Shown here: positions 45,080 to 54,184 of the stretch, one piece after another
Numbering within the stretch: the first letter of the stretch is position 1
Layout: each line of letters begins with the position of its first letter
NCBI GenBank assembly: GCA_016704325.1
Contig: JADJAG010000008.1
Coordinates: 1,054,001 to 1,118,000 of the forward strand
Direction: 5' to 3'
Length of the DNA: 64,000 bases
Source of the DNA: Chitinophagaceae bacterium
Lineage (GTDB): Bacteria > Bacteroidota > Bacteroidia > Chitinophagales > UBA10324
Notes under the pieces: generated by a model
What the model was told of the DNA's origin: nothing
Database searches by the model: none
What the model saw: the letters and a program-made list of their open reading frames with translations, nothing else
Translations under genes and position numbers: made by a program

Positions 45080-45721
45080 ATGAACACAGTAATTGAAGCT
45101 GATAAGATGCAGCAAGCCAGATTTCCAATCGGCATGTTTGAGTTTGGAAAAACTTATACGCCTGACGAAATTCAGCAATTGATTCGTAAGATTGACGAAT
45201 TCCCCGGCAAGTTAAAGAGGATCATAACCGGATTAACAAAAGAACAGCTTGAACAGGCCTACCGACAGGATGGATGGACCATAAGGCAGGTAATCCATCA
45301 TTTGGCAGACAGCCACATGAATGCTTATATCCGTTTTCGCCTTGCACTTACGGAAGATACGCCAACCATTAAACCTTATGATCAGCAGGCATGGGCTAAC
45401 CTGGAAGATGCAAAAAATGCACCTCCTGCCCTTTCATTTGATTTGCTTTTTAACCTGCATAAGCGTTGGGCTATCTTGTTAAAATCGATGAGTGAGCAGG
45501 ATTTTGAAAGGCTTTTCTACCATCCTGAACATCAGTTCAGTTACAAATTGAAAGAGATTCTGGCCATGTATGTTTGGCATGGTGAACATCATTATGCGCA
45601 TATTCTGAAAGCAAAAGAAAAAAGCGCAGTTAAAACCAAAGCAAAAAAAGCACCTGTAAACAAGGTTGTAAAAAATGAGCCTGTGAAGAAGGTAGCAGTT
45701 AAGAAAGAAGTAAAAAAATAA
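45080..45721 (+). CDS. DinB/YfiT-like metal-dependent transferase with lysine-rich tail
   Basis: A 213-residue DinB-superfamily protein. RFPIGMFEFGKTYTPDEIQQLI is the YfiT/Bst start, and the metal-binding histidines are in TIRQVIHHLADSH and MYVWHGEHHYAHIL. Members include bacillithiol transferases and putative zinc hydrolases; here the substrate is not known. The last about 40 residues (from about 172) are an extra low-complexity tail of Lys/Val/Ala, which is uncommon in this family and could bind nucleic acid or acidic partners. It lies between fadA and fadE on the same strand, so co-transcription is likely. Confidence 0.85.
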   Translation: MNTVIEADKMQQARFPIGMFEFGKTYTPDEIQQLIRKIDEFPGKLKRIITGLTKEQLEQAYRQDGWTIRQVIHHLADSHMNAYIRFRLALTEDTPTIKPYDQQAWANLEDAKNAPPALSFDLLFNLHKRWAILLKSMSEQDFERLFYHPEHQFSYKLKEILAMYVWHGEHHYAHILKAKEKSAVKTKAKKAPVNKVVKNEPVKKVAVKKEVKK

Positions 45722-45729
45722 ATCAAACG

Positions 45730-45768
45730 GGATGAACGTAGCAAACAATTCAATTGCTGCGTTCATCC
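45730..45768 (+). terminator. Hairpin after the DinB-like gene
   Basis: A 15-bp stem with one mismatch (GGATGAACGTAGCAA at 45730-45744 with its complement at 45754-45768, 9-base loop) follows the stop by 9 bases. The T content after it is modest (CTTCTTCAATT), so termination may be partial. Confidence 0.7.
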
Positions 45769-45835
45769 TTCTTCAATTATCAGGTCCGGTTTACAAATAA
45801 TATCATTCACATTTCCAACACTAAAATCAATTGCC

Positions 45836-47623
45836 ATGAGCACTGAAACCATCACGCAGCAAGTTACCAAAGGAGGAGAATTCCTGATAAGGGAAACTTT
45901 GCCTGCCGATATTTTTGTTCCTGAAGAGATCAATGAAGAACAGCAAATGATCGTTCAAATGGCACGTGATTTTGTGGTGAATGAAATCTATCCGAATGAT
46001 GCACGTATTGAAAAGCAGGAAGCCGGTTTGGCTGTTGCCTTGATAAAGAAAGCAGGCGACCTTGGTCTTCTCGGTGCTTCTATACCGGAAGAATATGGTG
46101 GTTTCGGCAAAGACTTCGTCACCTCTACTTTTCTTACGGCAGCAACAGGCGATGCAGGTTCGCTGGCTGTTTCCATGTCGGCACATTCAGGCATTGGCAC
46201 CTTACCCATACTGTATTTCGGTACAGTAGAACAAAAGAAAAAATACCTGCCAGGCCTGGCTGCCGGCACGCTTAAAGCCGCATACTGTCTAACTGAACCG
46301 GGTTCGGGTTCCGATGCCCTGGCAGCAAAAACAAAGGCTGTGCTCAGCGATGATAAAAAATCCTGGATCATCAATGGCCAGAAAATGTGGATCACCAATG
46401 GTGGCTTTGCAGACCTCTTTATTGTGTTTGCCAAAATTAATGGCGAGCAGTTCACGGGTTTTATTGTGGAGGCGGCAACTCCGGGTTTATCTCGCGGAGA
46501 GGAAGAGCAAAAAATGGGTATCAAAGGATCATCAACAAGACAGATTTTTTTCCAGGATGTAAAAATTCCCGTAGAAAATTTACTGGGTGAAGCCGGCAAA
46601 GGCCACCTGATTGCATTCAACATCCTTAACATCGGAAGGTTGAAACTTGCAGCTGCTACGGTAGGTGGTGGCAGGCGTTTGTGCAATACTACCATTCAAT
46701 ATGCTACGCAGCGTGAACAATTTAAAAAAACTATTGCTTCATTCGGTGCTATAAAATACAAACTGGCAGAACAGGCTATCCTTCTTTTCGTTGTGGAATC
46801 CGCATTGTACCGGACTGCCAATGATATTGAGAATCTGAAAGCAGCTTTGGTTGCTGAAGGCAAGCAATATCATGAAGCACTGATGGGCGCAGCAGAAGAA
46901 TACGCCATTGAATGCGCTTTGCTGAAAGTGCTAGGCTCAGAGATGATTGATTATATCGTAGATGAAGCAGTTCAGGTGCATGGTGGTATTGGCTTCTCTG
47001 AAGAATACCTTCCTGCACGTGCCTACCGGGATGCTAGAATCAACCGGATCTTCGAAGGCACCAATGAAATTAACAGGCTGTTGTCTGTTGATATGTTGCT
47101 GAAGCGTGCATTAAAAGGCCGACTGGATCTGATGACGCCTGCCATGGCCATTCAAAAAGAACTGATGTCGGTACCGGATTTTTCAGGACTTGAAGAAGGT
47201 GAATATGCTTACGAAAAGAATGTTCTGAAAAACATGAAGAAGGCTACGTTGATGGTAGCCGGTGGTGCGGTTCAAAAGTTGATGATGGCACTTGAAAACG
47301 AGCAAGAGATATTGATGAATGTTTCAGATATGCTTTCAGAAGTTTACACCAGCGAATCTTTGTTGTTACGTATTCAGAAATTGCATGGAATGGGACATGA
47401 CGTTTCATTACTTAACGACATCCTGCATATTCACCTGCATGATGCTGTGATCCGGCTGGAAAATGCAGGCAAGAATGCATTGGAATCATTTGCAGACGGA
47501 GATGAATTAAAAATGATGCTGATTGGATTAAAACGTTATACAAAGCAGGAACCTTTCAATTGTAAGAATGCCAGGAGACGTCTTGCGGATAAACTGATAG
47601 AAGAAAACAGGTATTGCTTCTGA
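45836..47623 (+). CDS. fadE: Acyl-CoA dehydrogenase
   Basis: A 595-residue flavoenzyme for the first step of beta-oxidation. LTEPGSGSDALAAKTKAVL is the FAD/substrate loop, VQVHGGIGFSEEYLPARAYRDARINRIFEGTNEINRLL has the FEGTNEI signature with the catalytic Glu. The about 150-residue C-terminal extension (about 440-595) is as in very-long-chain acyl-CoA dehydrogenases and B. subtilis FadE. It has its own 114-base upstream gap after a hairpin. With FadN and FadA it makes a complete cycle. Confidence 0.94.
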   Translation: MSTETITQQVTKGGEFLIRETLPADIFVPEEINEEQQMIVQMARDFVVNEIYPNDARIEKQEAGLAVALIKKAGDLGLLGASIPEEYGGFGKDFVTSTFLTAATGDAGSLAVSMSAHSGIGTLPILYFGTVEQKKKYLPGLAAGTLKAAYCLTEPGSGSDALAAKTKAVLSDDKKSWIINGQKMWITNGGFADLFIVFAKINGEQFTGFIVEAATPGLSRGEEEQKMGIKGSSTRQIFFQDVKIPVENLLGEAGKGHLIAFNILNIGRLKLAAATVGGGRRLCNTTIQYATQREQFKKTIASFGAIKYKLAEQAILLFVVESALYRTANDIENLKAALVAEGKQYHEALMGAAEEYAIECALLKVLGSEMIDYIVDEAVQVHGGIGFSEEYLPARAYRDARINRIFEGTNEINRLLSVDMLLKRALKGRLDLMTPAMAIQKELMSVPDFSGLEEGEYAYEKNVLKNMKKATLMVAGGAVQKLMMALENEQEILMNVSDMLSEVYTSESLLLRIQKLHGMGHDVSLLNDILHIHLHDAVIRLENAGKNALESFADGDELKMMLIGLKRYTKQEPFNCKNARRRLADKLIEENRYCF

Positions 47624-47670
47624 GTTTTATTCAGGAATCTAAATTGGTTGCTCGAAAATCAAATGTAAGG

Positions 47671-50148
47671 TCAAATCCTGACGCCAAATGAAAGCGTAAA
47701 GGAACGGCCATCAGATGGCCAGATTCCGGGATCAGGATAAAAGGTTGGCCGCTTGGTGAAATAGGAACGGTTTGCAAGATTAGTAATGCTGGCTTTTACA
47801 TTAAATCGTTTGTAATACCATGCTGCATTCATATCCCAGATATGGTATTGTGGCACAATACCCAAGGTACCGCTGGCATTGGGTTCTACCGTATTTAATG
47901 GATCGGTGAATACTTCACTTACATAGTTATACATAAGCGATGCAGAAAATCCGCGGTAGCGGTACGAAACACCGGAGCGGATATTCCAGTCAGGAACTGT
48001 TTCTACTTTATTTCCGGTGATATCTGTGTTCTGTCCGTTTGAAATAACATTTCCCTTTGTGTAACGTGCATGCATATAAGCTGAAGAAGTATAAATTGAA
48101 AAACCCTGCACCCATTTTGCAAAATTTCCCGGTTCAAAAGGAAATACTTCGGCGAATACTTCCAACCCTATGTTCAAGGAATTACCCACATTTGTTTTAA
48201 AGAAGTACGTGGCACCGGTATCATTTTGTTCTACCAATGTTCCGATACGGTCGTTGTATTGAACAGCAAACGCACTAACATCATAGGAGAGCCATTCGGC
48301 AATTTTTCCCCTCACGCCCAAATCAGCGTTATAACCGGTAGCATCCTTTAAACCGGGATCAATAATGTCAAAGGTTGTTGCAGGTACAATATCCTTCAGT
48401 ATCATCGGGCGATAAGCCTGCGACCAACCACCATAGAGATTATTTGATTGATCGAATTTATATTCACCACGAATACCGAATAAGAGGTAATTGTGATCAA
48501 TGGTTTGTGGGAGATCGCTGTCTGATATATACACAATCTTTCCTTCCAGATCAGACTTTCCCAATTCAAGACGGAAGCCCGGCGTAACAGAAAATTTACC
48601 GGTAAGCTGAAAAAGATTTTCGACAAAAAAACCATTAGTCATGGAGATATAATTGATATCACGCTTGAATTCGGGATCAGAAACTACAGTAAGGTCATAA
48701 TCAAATCCGGTCGTGCCTGTACCTTGCTGCCTGCGATGCAAATTATTATGAATCAAGCGATAGCCTGCATTCAGTTTATTCTCTTGTTGCAGGAAATCAT
48801 AAGTATGAATGATACGAGCCTCTGCACTATAGCTGTTAAACTGATCAATATCGACTTGTCGTGGATTGTAAGAACCTATTTGTGTGTTGAAGGTATCGGG
48901 TGTAGTAGCCAGTCCCAGCCATTGCACGCTGTTTCGATCACCCAGCACGGCGGAAGCGATAAAATCAACCGCAGTTTTCTTCGTGATAGCCCAGTTCAGG
49001 TTTAAGCCCGGCACATAAATAGTTGGGTTATAATAATTGCGGCTTCTTACCGCTTGCTTTGGATTTTCATTAAACATAGAATCGTTGAGTGCACCGGGAA
49101 GTTTATTCAGATAATTCATATGGCTCACTTCTGCTTTCAACCACATATTTTTTAAAATGGGATAGCCGAGATCAATATGCCATGCATCATAAGAATAATC
49201 TGCATTATCGCGGTAGCTGTCTGAAGAACGGTGGTTGTAAAAACCATAATACTGAAGCTTGCCTGCTTTACCACCGGCTTCTGTAAATGTGTTGATGAAA
49301 TTAAAGGAACCACGTGAAACCTGGGTATGAAAGGAGAAAGGTTTTGAGGTATCAGGCGAATGCAATACATAGTTAAGCATACCACCAAACTGCGCTCCAT
49401 ACTGCAAGGCTGCAGATCCACGAATCAACTCAATTCTTTCCAATGCCTCCATCGGTGGATTATAATGATTGGCAGGATATCCATACAAATCCGAGTTGAT
49501 CATGATATCATTTTGCCGGATATTAAATTCCCAACTCCGGTGTGGATCCAGACCCCTGGTGGAAACATTCACTGCATTACCGGAACCATCATACTCGTAT
49601 ACAAAAACGCCGGGTACTTTTGCGAATACGGAACGGGCATAATTCTGAGCCACATTCAAATCTGAATTTTGCAATTCAATCACTTCATTCTTTACACCGG
49701 CAACCAGGTAGGTACCTTCCACATCATCCAGGCGTTGTATGGTTTCCTTTTCACGTTCGGCTTCCACAACAACCGTAGTGAGTATTGTTGCATTTACTTC
49801 CATCTTAAAAGTTACGGAGGCGGTGTTCCCTGCTGTAACAATAACTTCCGTTGTTGCCGGAAGGTATCCTAATAAATTAACCTTCAGTGTATATTTTCCG
49901 GGAGTAAGATTCTTAATAATAAACTGTCCGTTATCATCGGTATATACCCCCTTGCCGCTTTCCATGATCACCACACTGGCATTGCCCAATGGAAGACCTG
50001 ATTCATCCGTTACGTTGCCTGTTATTCTGGTTGCATTACTTTGTGCAGAAGCTGAAATGCATGTCAACAAAACAAGCACAAACGAACATGCAGCAGCGAT
50101 CCAACGTAATTGCCTGATGATAGCAATCGTATTGTCAAAGCTTTTCAT
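47671..50148 (-). CDS. TonB-dependent receptor, FecA-like
   Basis: An 825-residue outer-membrane receptor. After the signal peptide (TCISASAQS) there is a carboxypeptidase-regulatory-like beta domain (NVTDESGLPLGNASVVIMESGKGVYTDDNGQFIIKNL, about 40-110). The plug follows (VFAKVPGVFVYEYDGSGNAVNVSTRGLDPHRSWEFNIRQNDI, RIELIRGSAALQYGAQFGGMLNYV) and then the barrel to the end (TLSFGVRI). The plug resembles FecA-type siderophore/ferric dicitrate receptors. I start at the ATG at 50148; an open frame reaches 50262. No fecR/fecI is adjacent. Confidence 0.9.
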   Translation of the reverse strand: MKSFDNTIAIIRQLRWIAAACSFVLVLLTCISASAQSNATRITGNVTDESGLPLGNASVVIMESGKGVYTDDNGQFIIKNLTPGKYTLKVNLLGYLPATTEVIVTAGNTASVTFKMEVNATILTTVVVEAEREKETIQRLDDVEGTYLVAGVKNEVIELQNSDLNVAQNYARSVFAKVPGVFVYEYDGSGNAVNVSTRGLDPHRSWEFNIRQNDIMINSDLYGYPANHYNPPMEALERIELIRGSAALQYGAQFGGMLNYVLHSPDTSKPFSFHTQVSRGSFNFINTFTEAGGKAGKLQYYGFYNHRSSDSYRDNADYSYDAWHIDLGYPILKNMWLKAEVSHMNYLNKLPGALNDSMFNENPKQAVRSRNYYNPTIYVPGLNLNWAITKKTAVDFIASAVLGDRNSVQWLGLATTPDTFNTQIGSYNPRQVDIDQFNSYSAEARIIHTYDFLQQENKLNAGYRLIHNNLHRRQQGTGTTGFDYDLTVVSDPEFKRDINYISMTNGFFVENLFQLTGKFSVTPGFRLELGKSDLEGKIVYISDSDLPQTIDHNYLLFGIRGEYKFDQSNNLYGGWSQAYRPMILKDIVPATTFDIIDPGLKDATGYNADLGVRGKIAEWLSYDVSAFAVQYNDRIGTLVEQNDTGATYFFKTNVGNSLNIGLEVFAEVFPFEPGNFAKWVQGFSIYTSSAYMHARYTKGNVISNGQNTDITGNKVETVPDWNIRSGVSYRYRGFSASLMYNYVSEVFTDPLNTVEPNASGTLGIVPQYHIWDMNAAWYYKRFNVKASITNLANRSYFTKRPTFYPDPGIWPSDGRSFTLSFGVRI

Positions 50149-50496
50149 ACGTGATTGTTTATAATGTAGAATATTGGCCGCGGGTTTACCTGGAATACTG
50201 AAGAAATTCCGAAGTAAGTACAAACGGAATCTGCTGGGTTTTTTCAACCTCAGTAGAAACAAAAATAGAAAGCTGAGAATGCGCCTGCTAACTTTTCAAG
50301 AAAGTTTGAATATCGTTAACATAATAGTTCTGCAGACCTAAAAAAGCTGTATGGGATAATGGCCCCGCACTGATAGTATCGTGTGGCAATAGACTCATTC
50401 TTTTGGGTTACTCAGGGCGTCAGAATTCCGCACCAGGATATACAAAAAAATAGCAGCCTCAAAAATACTTTCCGCAGGAAACAACTATCAAACGGA
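50149..50496. other. Intergenic stretch without recognised features
   Basis: The region between the TonB receptor start and the small membrane protein gene shows no gene, repeat or clear promoter that I can support. Confidence 0.4.
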
Positions 50497-50703
50497 CTAA
50501 AAAGGCAACCATTCGCGAAACGTATCCATGGCTTCTTTATCTACTATTCCGAATACGACCAACCCAAGTAATACCAGCCATAAAATTCCTTTGATCAGGA
50601 AGAATAAAAATCCGGCAATACCAATTCGTTTCAGCCATTGACCACCTGAAGATTTGCCCTGTTTGGCGGAAGCATGTTTTGATATCTGATCGCCGGTAGT
50701 CAT
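50497..50703 (-). CDS. Small single-span membrane protein
   Basis: A 68-residue protein with a polar N-terminus (MTTGDQISKHASAKQGKSSGG) and one hydrophobic segment (about 28-52, GIAGFLFFLIKGILWLVLLGLVVFG). Such short proteins are common near the ends of Bacteroidota operons and uncharacterised. Composition and ATG start (50703) suggest a real gene, but no family is recognised. Confidence 0.5.
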   Translation of the reverse strand: MTTGDQISKHASAKQGKSSGGQWLKRIGIAGFLFFLIKGILWLVLLGLVVFGIVDKEAMDTFREWLPF

Positions 50704-50841
50704 GTTGAAACAATTTTGTTCGTCTTAAAATGTATGTTGTTAAAGACTTGTGCTTCAGGCTTTAGTTAATGTCTTACGCTAACCTGTAAATGGTATCAGG
50801 TTCGAAAATTACTAAATACTTTCCATCTTTCATTTTATCCT

Positions 50842-50849
50842 AAATCTTG
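50842..50849. repeat. Target-site duplication, left copy (AAATCTTG)
   Basis: AAATCTTG directly precedes the left terminal inverted repeat at 50850 and is repeated exactly at 51045-51052 after the right one. Confidence 0.85.
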
Positions 50850-51044
50850 GGGTGTACGACAATTCGTTCATCTTATCAACTTATAGTTGGTGGGTTAAAT
50901 TGTTAAATGGCTAAATGGTTAAATTGCTGCGGCAAAGCCGATCACTTGCTATTCTGCAATCAATACGTTGCTTTACTCACTTACTCAAATACTTAATTCT
51001 CAATTTCAACACCCAATAATCAACATCCAATTTGTCGTATACCC
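50850..51044 (-). mobile_element. MITE-like element, intact copy (195 bp)
   Basis: The left end GGGTGTACGAC (50850-50860) and right end GTCGTATACCC (51034-51044) match as inverted repeats in 10 of 11 positions. Perfect 8-bp duplications AAATCTTG flank it. Inside, in reverse orientation to copies 1-3, are GGTGGGTTAAATTGTTAAATGG with CTAAATGG units, the core TGCTGCGGCAAAGCCGATCA (50927-50946), TTACTCA/TACTTAA heptamers (50970-50999) and CCAATAATCAACATCC before the end. There is no transposase. The ends and duplication length allow several IS families (for example IS256, ISL3 or IS1595 types), so the source is not assigned. Confidence 0.85.
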
Positions 51045-51052
51045 AAATCTTG
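51045..51052. repeat. Target-site duplication, right copy (AAATCTTG)
   Basis: Exact repeat of 50842-50849. Confidence 0.85.
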
Positions 51053-51555
51053 AGCTATCTATGATCAGGGAACCGATTGGTGATTCAGTTTGACTTACAA
51101 TTTTTTTACAGCTCCGGCTAATCCTTTTTCGCTGTGTAAATAATAGCAATAAAACCAGCCAAAGAAATATTGTTTGTCATGATTCTGTCAGTTTTTAAAG
51201 TAACGAACTTAAAAAACCAATTCAACCAGCAGGCAAGGGTTTATCACAATGACTTAGCATAAAGCCCCGGACTTGAAAGGCAAAAAATTGCGATCCCTTA
51301 TTAAATATTGTAAAAAAAATTCAAATCAATCCGTAAGCATATTTGCTTTCCAACTGTTTTATTAAACAAAAATGAATCATGATCGAACTGCGTGCGCCAT
51401 TTTGCATTCTGTCGAAGTCAAATAGATAGCAGGTTGTGCGGTATTTGGCAATAAAATCCAGTCAGAATAATTTGGGTTTTATATGCTGTTCCTTAACAGA
51501 ATGTAAATCTTTGTTAACGACCTCATAAGCATGTTTCATACTATCGCAACTAAAA
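51053..51555. other. Intergenic stretch without recognised genes
   Basis: About 500 bases of AT-rich DNA between the repeat element and the promoter of the 51583 gene. No open frame, tRNA or strong hairpin was seen. Confidence 0.4.
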
Positions 51556-51563
51556 TATCTTTG
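51556..51563 (+). promoter_or_regulatory. -7 promoter element (TATCTTTG) of the 51583 gene
   Basis: TATCTTTG matches TAnnTTTG, 20 bases before the ATG at 51583; the next in-frame ATG at 51589 is also possible as start. Confidence 0.65.
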
Positions 51564-51582
51564 CCCATTATCAACCACTAAA

Positions 51583-52536
51583 ATGAAAATGAGACAAACA
51601 GGTTTTACTATTTTTAAGTTTTCAATTATGCTGCTTGCTATCTTGATTATGCCGGCAAAGAAAAATTATGCCCAAACACCTACCGATGCAATTATGATGA
51701 ACAAAGGCCAGCTCTGCTTTGATCTTGCTTATCATCATGATTCCTGGAAAGAATATTGGGAAGGCACCAAGAAACGGGAGAACGGAAACATCGGAACACT
51801 TACCAAACATTCCATTGCGCCAATGTTTGCGCTTGGAATTACTGACCGCATCAACTTCATGGGCGGATTGTCTTATATCATGACCCGTCCGAGTGCAGGA
51901 CAAATTGAAGGAACAGAAGGATTTCAAAACCTGAACCTTGCAGTAAAAGTAGATGCATTGGATATGGAACTGGGTCCCGGCAGACTGAACATTCTCGCAA
52001 CAGTAGGCTTCTCCACTCCGATCAGCGATTATGTGCCTGACTATGCATACAGCATCGGATTGGGCTGTACGGAAGGTTCATTAAGACCTATCGTGCAATA
52101 CAAACTCAACAATGGATTTTTTGCAAGGGTACAGGCCGGTTACAATCTGCGCAGCAGTTGCACCCTGCCACGTGATTACTATTATACTACACAAGCTTAC
52201 TTCAGTAATGAAGTGGATATGCCGGATGCCATCGACTATTCTGCAACCATTGGTTATGAAACTGCCGATGCATCCTTTAGAGCAGAGGCATTTTATGGTG
52301 GATTGAATACGCTTGGTGGATTTGATATTCGTGTGCAGGATATGGGATTTCCTTCCAATAATATGGACATGACGAATATCGGAGCGGCGGTTCATTACTA
52401 TCCTTCCATCGTAAAAGGATTGGGAATACATGCTTCAGGCAGCTATGTACTTACCGGTAGAAATGTGGGTCAGACAACATCTATTGGTGGAAGCGTCAGC
52501 TACTATTTCTCACTTTGGAACAAGTCCAATAACTAG
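51583..52536 (+). CDS. Outer membrane beta-barrel protein (transporter-like)
   Basis: A 317-residue exported barrel. The signal peptide spans about residues 1-30 (ILIMPAKKNYAQ). IAPMFALGITDRINFMGGLSYI, GFQNLNLAVKVDAL and PGRLNILATVGFSTPISDY resemble the MetA-pathway/SphA-type outer-membrane proteins. The final strand TTSIGGSVSYYFSLW fits a barrel end. It is 32 bases upstream of the haloperoxidase-like lipoprotein gene, so the two form an operon and may work on the same substrate, for example an oxidised aromatic or a phosphate ester (inference). Confidence 0.75.
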   Translation: MKMRQTGFTIFKFSIMLLAILIMPAKKNYAQTPTDAIMMNKGQLCFDLAYHHDSWKEYWEGTKKRENGNIGTLTKHSIAPMFALGITDRINFMGGLSYIMTRPSAGQIEGTEGFQNLNLAVKVDALDMELGPGRLNILATVGFSTPISDYVPDYAYSIGLGCTEGSLRPIVQYKLNNGFFARVQAGYNLRSSCTLPRDYYYTTQAYFSNEVDMPDAIDYSATIGYETADASFRAEAFYGGLNTLGGFDIRVQDMGFPSNNMDMTNIGAAVHYYPSIVKGLGIHASGSYVLTGRNVGQTTSIGGSVSYYFSLWNKSNN

Positions 52537-52567
52537 TTCAGTAAAAACAACTCTTAACTGATATAAC

Positions 52568-54112
52568 ATGAAGAAAAATTTTATACCTGCAGCAATCCTG
52601 ATAATAACCATAACCGGTTTTCTGAATTCCTGTAATCAGGATATTCCAACAGGCATCAGTATGCAGCCTTATACTTTTACCAAACTTGATGAAGATGGTG
52701 GTACCTGGAAACCGGTATTGCTGACCAGCGGAAGTGAAATTACCGTTGCAGCACCGGATGACATCACTTCTGCAACTTACCAGGATGAACTGGCCAGCAT
52801 GAAATCAATGATGAGCAACCTCACCGACGATCAGAAAAAAGCCGTGGAGTATTGGGGAACGAACTCATTGATCCGTTGGAATGAAATTGCCAGCGAGATG
52901 GCATCAAAATACAACATGCCGCCAACCCCCAATCCTGATGGTAGTTACCCATCTCCTGATCCTGCCAATCCTGGAAAATATCCATACTTCCCCTTTGCGC
53001 ATCCGCAATATACAAGCCGGATGTATGCCTACTGGGGAGCTGCTTCATTCGATGCATTGATCTCTGTTTGGAATCAGAAATATGCTTACAACCGCCCGGC
53101 TCCATTCAACGCTGACGCTTCTATTCAAACATTATTACCGGAGAATGCACTGCCGGGCTATCCTTCTGAGGATGCAGCCATTGCTGCTGTTTCAGAAGTA
53201 ATCCTTACTGCCATGTTTCCATTAGAAAAAGACTACATCCTGCAAAAATCACAGGAGTTAAAGAATGTACGCATGTGGGCAGGCATGAATGTAGCCAGTG
53301 ATATTGCGGCAGGTGATGAATTGGGACGCGCTGTTGCAGCTAAGTTTGTAGACCGTGCAAAAACGGATGGGATGAAGAATGCACAAACACCAAAACCCAT
53401 CTCTGACTCCATAAAAAATGCCGCCATCGCAAATTTTGGCTGGTACTGGAAAAACCTGGAAACACCTGAACGCCCCGTTGGCCTGACTCCATTATTCAGT
53501 AAAGTGAAAACATGGTATCTGCCAAGTGTTGAATCTGTTCGGCCCGCACCACCCCCTGCACCAGGATCACCAGAATTCCTTACCGCAACCGAAGAGTTGA
53601 AAGGATACATGAAAGATATCTCGAAAGAAGAAGCCGATATTGCCTATTTCTGGTCGGATGGACCCGGAACGTATACTCCTCCCGGACATTGGAACAGGTT
53701 TGCCAAAGACTACATCATACAAGATCAGTTGAATCCATTAAGAACAGCGCGCGTATTTGCCTATCTGAATATGGCGATTGAAGATGCCGGCATCAGTTGC
53801 TGGGATGCTAAATACTACTATCACTACCCAAGGCCTTCAGGTGCAGATGAGTCTATTACAACTATCATTGGCATTCCAAGTTTTCCATCTTATACCTCCG
53901 GTCATTCAACTTTCTCAGGAGCAGGATGTGCTGTATTGACCTACTTTTTCCCTGATGGATCGGCTCAGTTTAACAAATGGGCAGAAGATGCATCGAACTC
54001 CCGCGTCTACGCTCGCATTCATTACCGTTTCGACTGTGAAGTTGGATTGGCTACAGGCATCACCGTCGGAAATTTTGCAGTAGATGCAGCTAAAGCAGAT
54101 GGAGCTGATTAA
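52568..54112 (+). CDS. PAP2/vanadium-dependent haloperoxidase family lipoprotein
   Basis: A 514-residue protein with a lipoprotein signal (LNSC, Cys22). The C-terminal half has the complete PAP2/vanadium-haloperoxidase active site: KYYYHYPRP (K415, R422, P423), PSYTSGHS (S444-G445-H446) and SRVYARIHYRFD (R479, H485, D489). The N-terminal half looks like a degenerate duplicate (see findings). Such enzymes are either vanadate-dependent haloperoxidases or acid phosphatases; sequence alone does not decide. It should be anchored in the periplasm or on the surface. An outer-membrane barrel gene precedes it and a terminator follows. Confidence 0.85.
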   Translation: MKKNFIPAAILIITITGFLNSCNQDIPTGISMQPYTFTKLDEDGGTWKPVLLTSGSEITVAAPDDITSATYQDELASMKSMMSNLTDDQKKAVEYWGTNSLIRWNEIASEMASKYNMPPTPNPDGSYPSPDPANPGKYPYFPFAHPQYTSRMYAYWGAASFDALISVWNQKYAYNRPAPFNADASIQTLLPENALPGYPSEDAAIAAVSEVILTAMFPLEKDYILQKSQELKNVRMWAGMNVASDIAAGDELGRAVAAKFVDRAKTDGMKNAQTPKPISDSIKNAAIANFGWYWKNLETPERPVGLTPLFSKVKTWYLPSVESVRPAPPPAPGSPEFLTATEELKGYMKDISKEEADIAYFWSDGPGTYTPPGHWNRFAKDYIIQDQLNPLRTARVFAYLNMAIEDAGISCWDAKYYYHYPRPSGADESITTIIGIPSFPSYTSGHSTFSGAGCAVLTYFFPDGSAQFNKWAEDASNSRVYARIHYRFDCEVGLATGITVGNFAVDAAKADGAD

Positions 54113-54146
54113 ATAATAATTGGTTTGAATTGCAGTCGTGTTGAAG

Positions 54147-54180
54147 AACGGTGGATCATAAAGATTCACCGTTTTTTATT
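54147..54180 (+). terminator. Rho-independent terminator
   Basis: AACGGTGGATC (54147-54157) pairs with GATTCACCGTT (54163-54173) with one wobble and a 5-base loop, followed by a T-run. It ends the two-gene unit 51583-54112 just before the convergent serine hydrolase gene. Confidence 0.85.
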
Positions 54181-54184
54181 GCAC

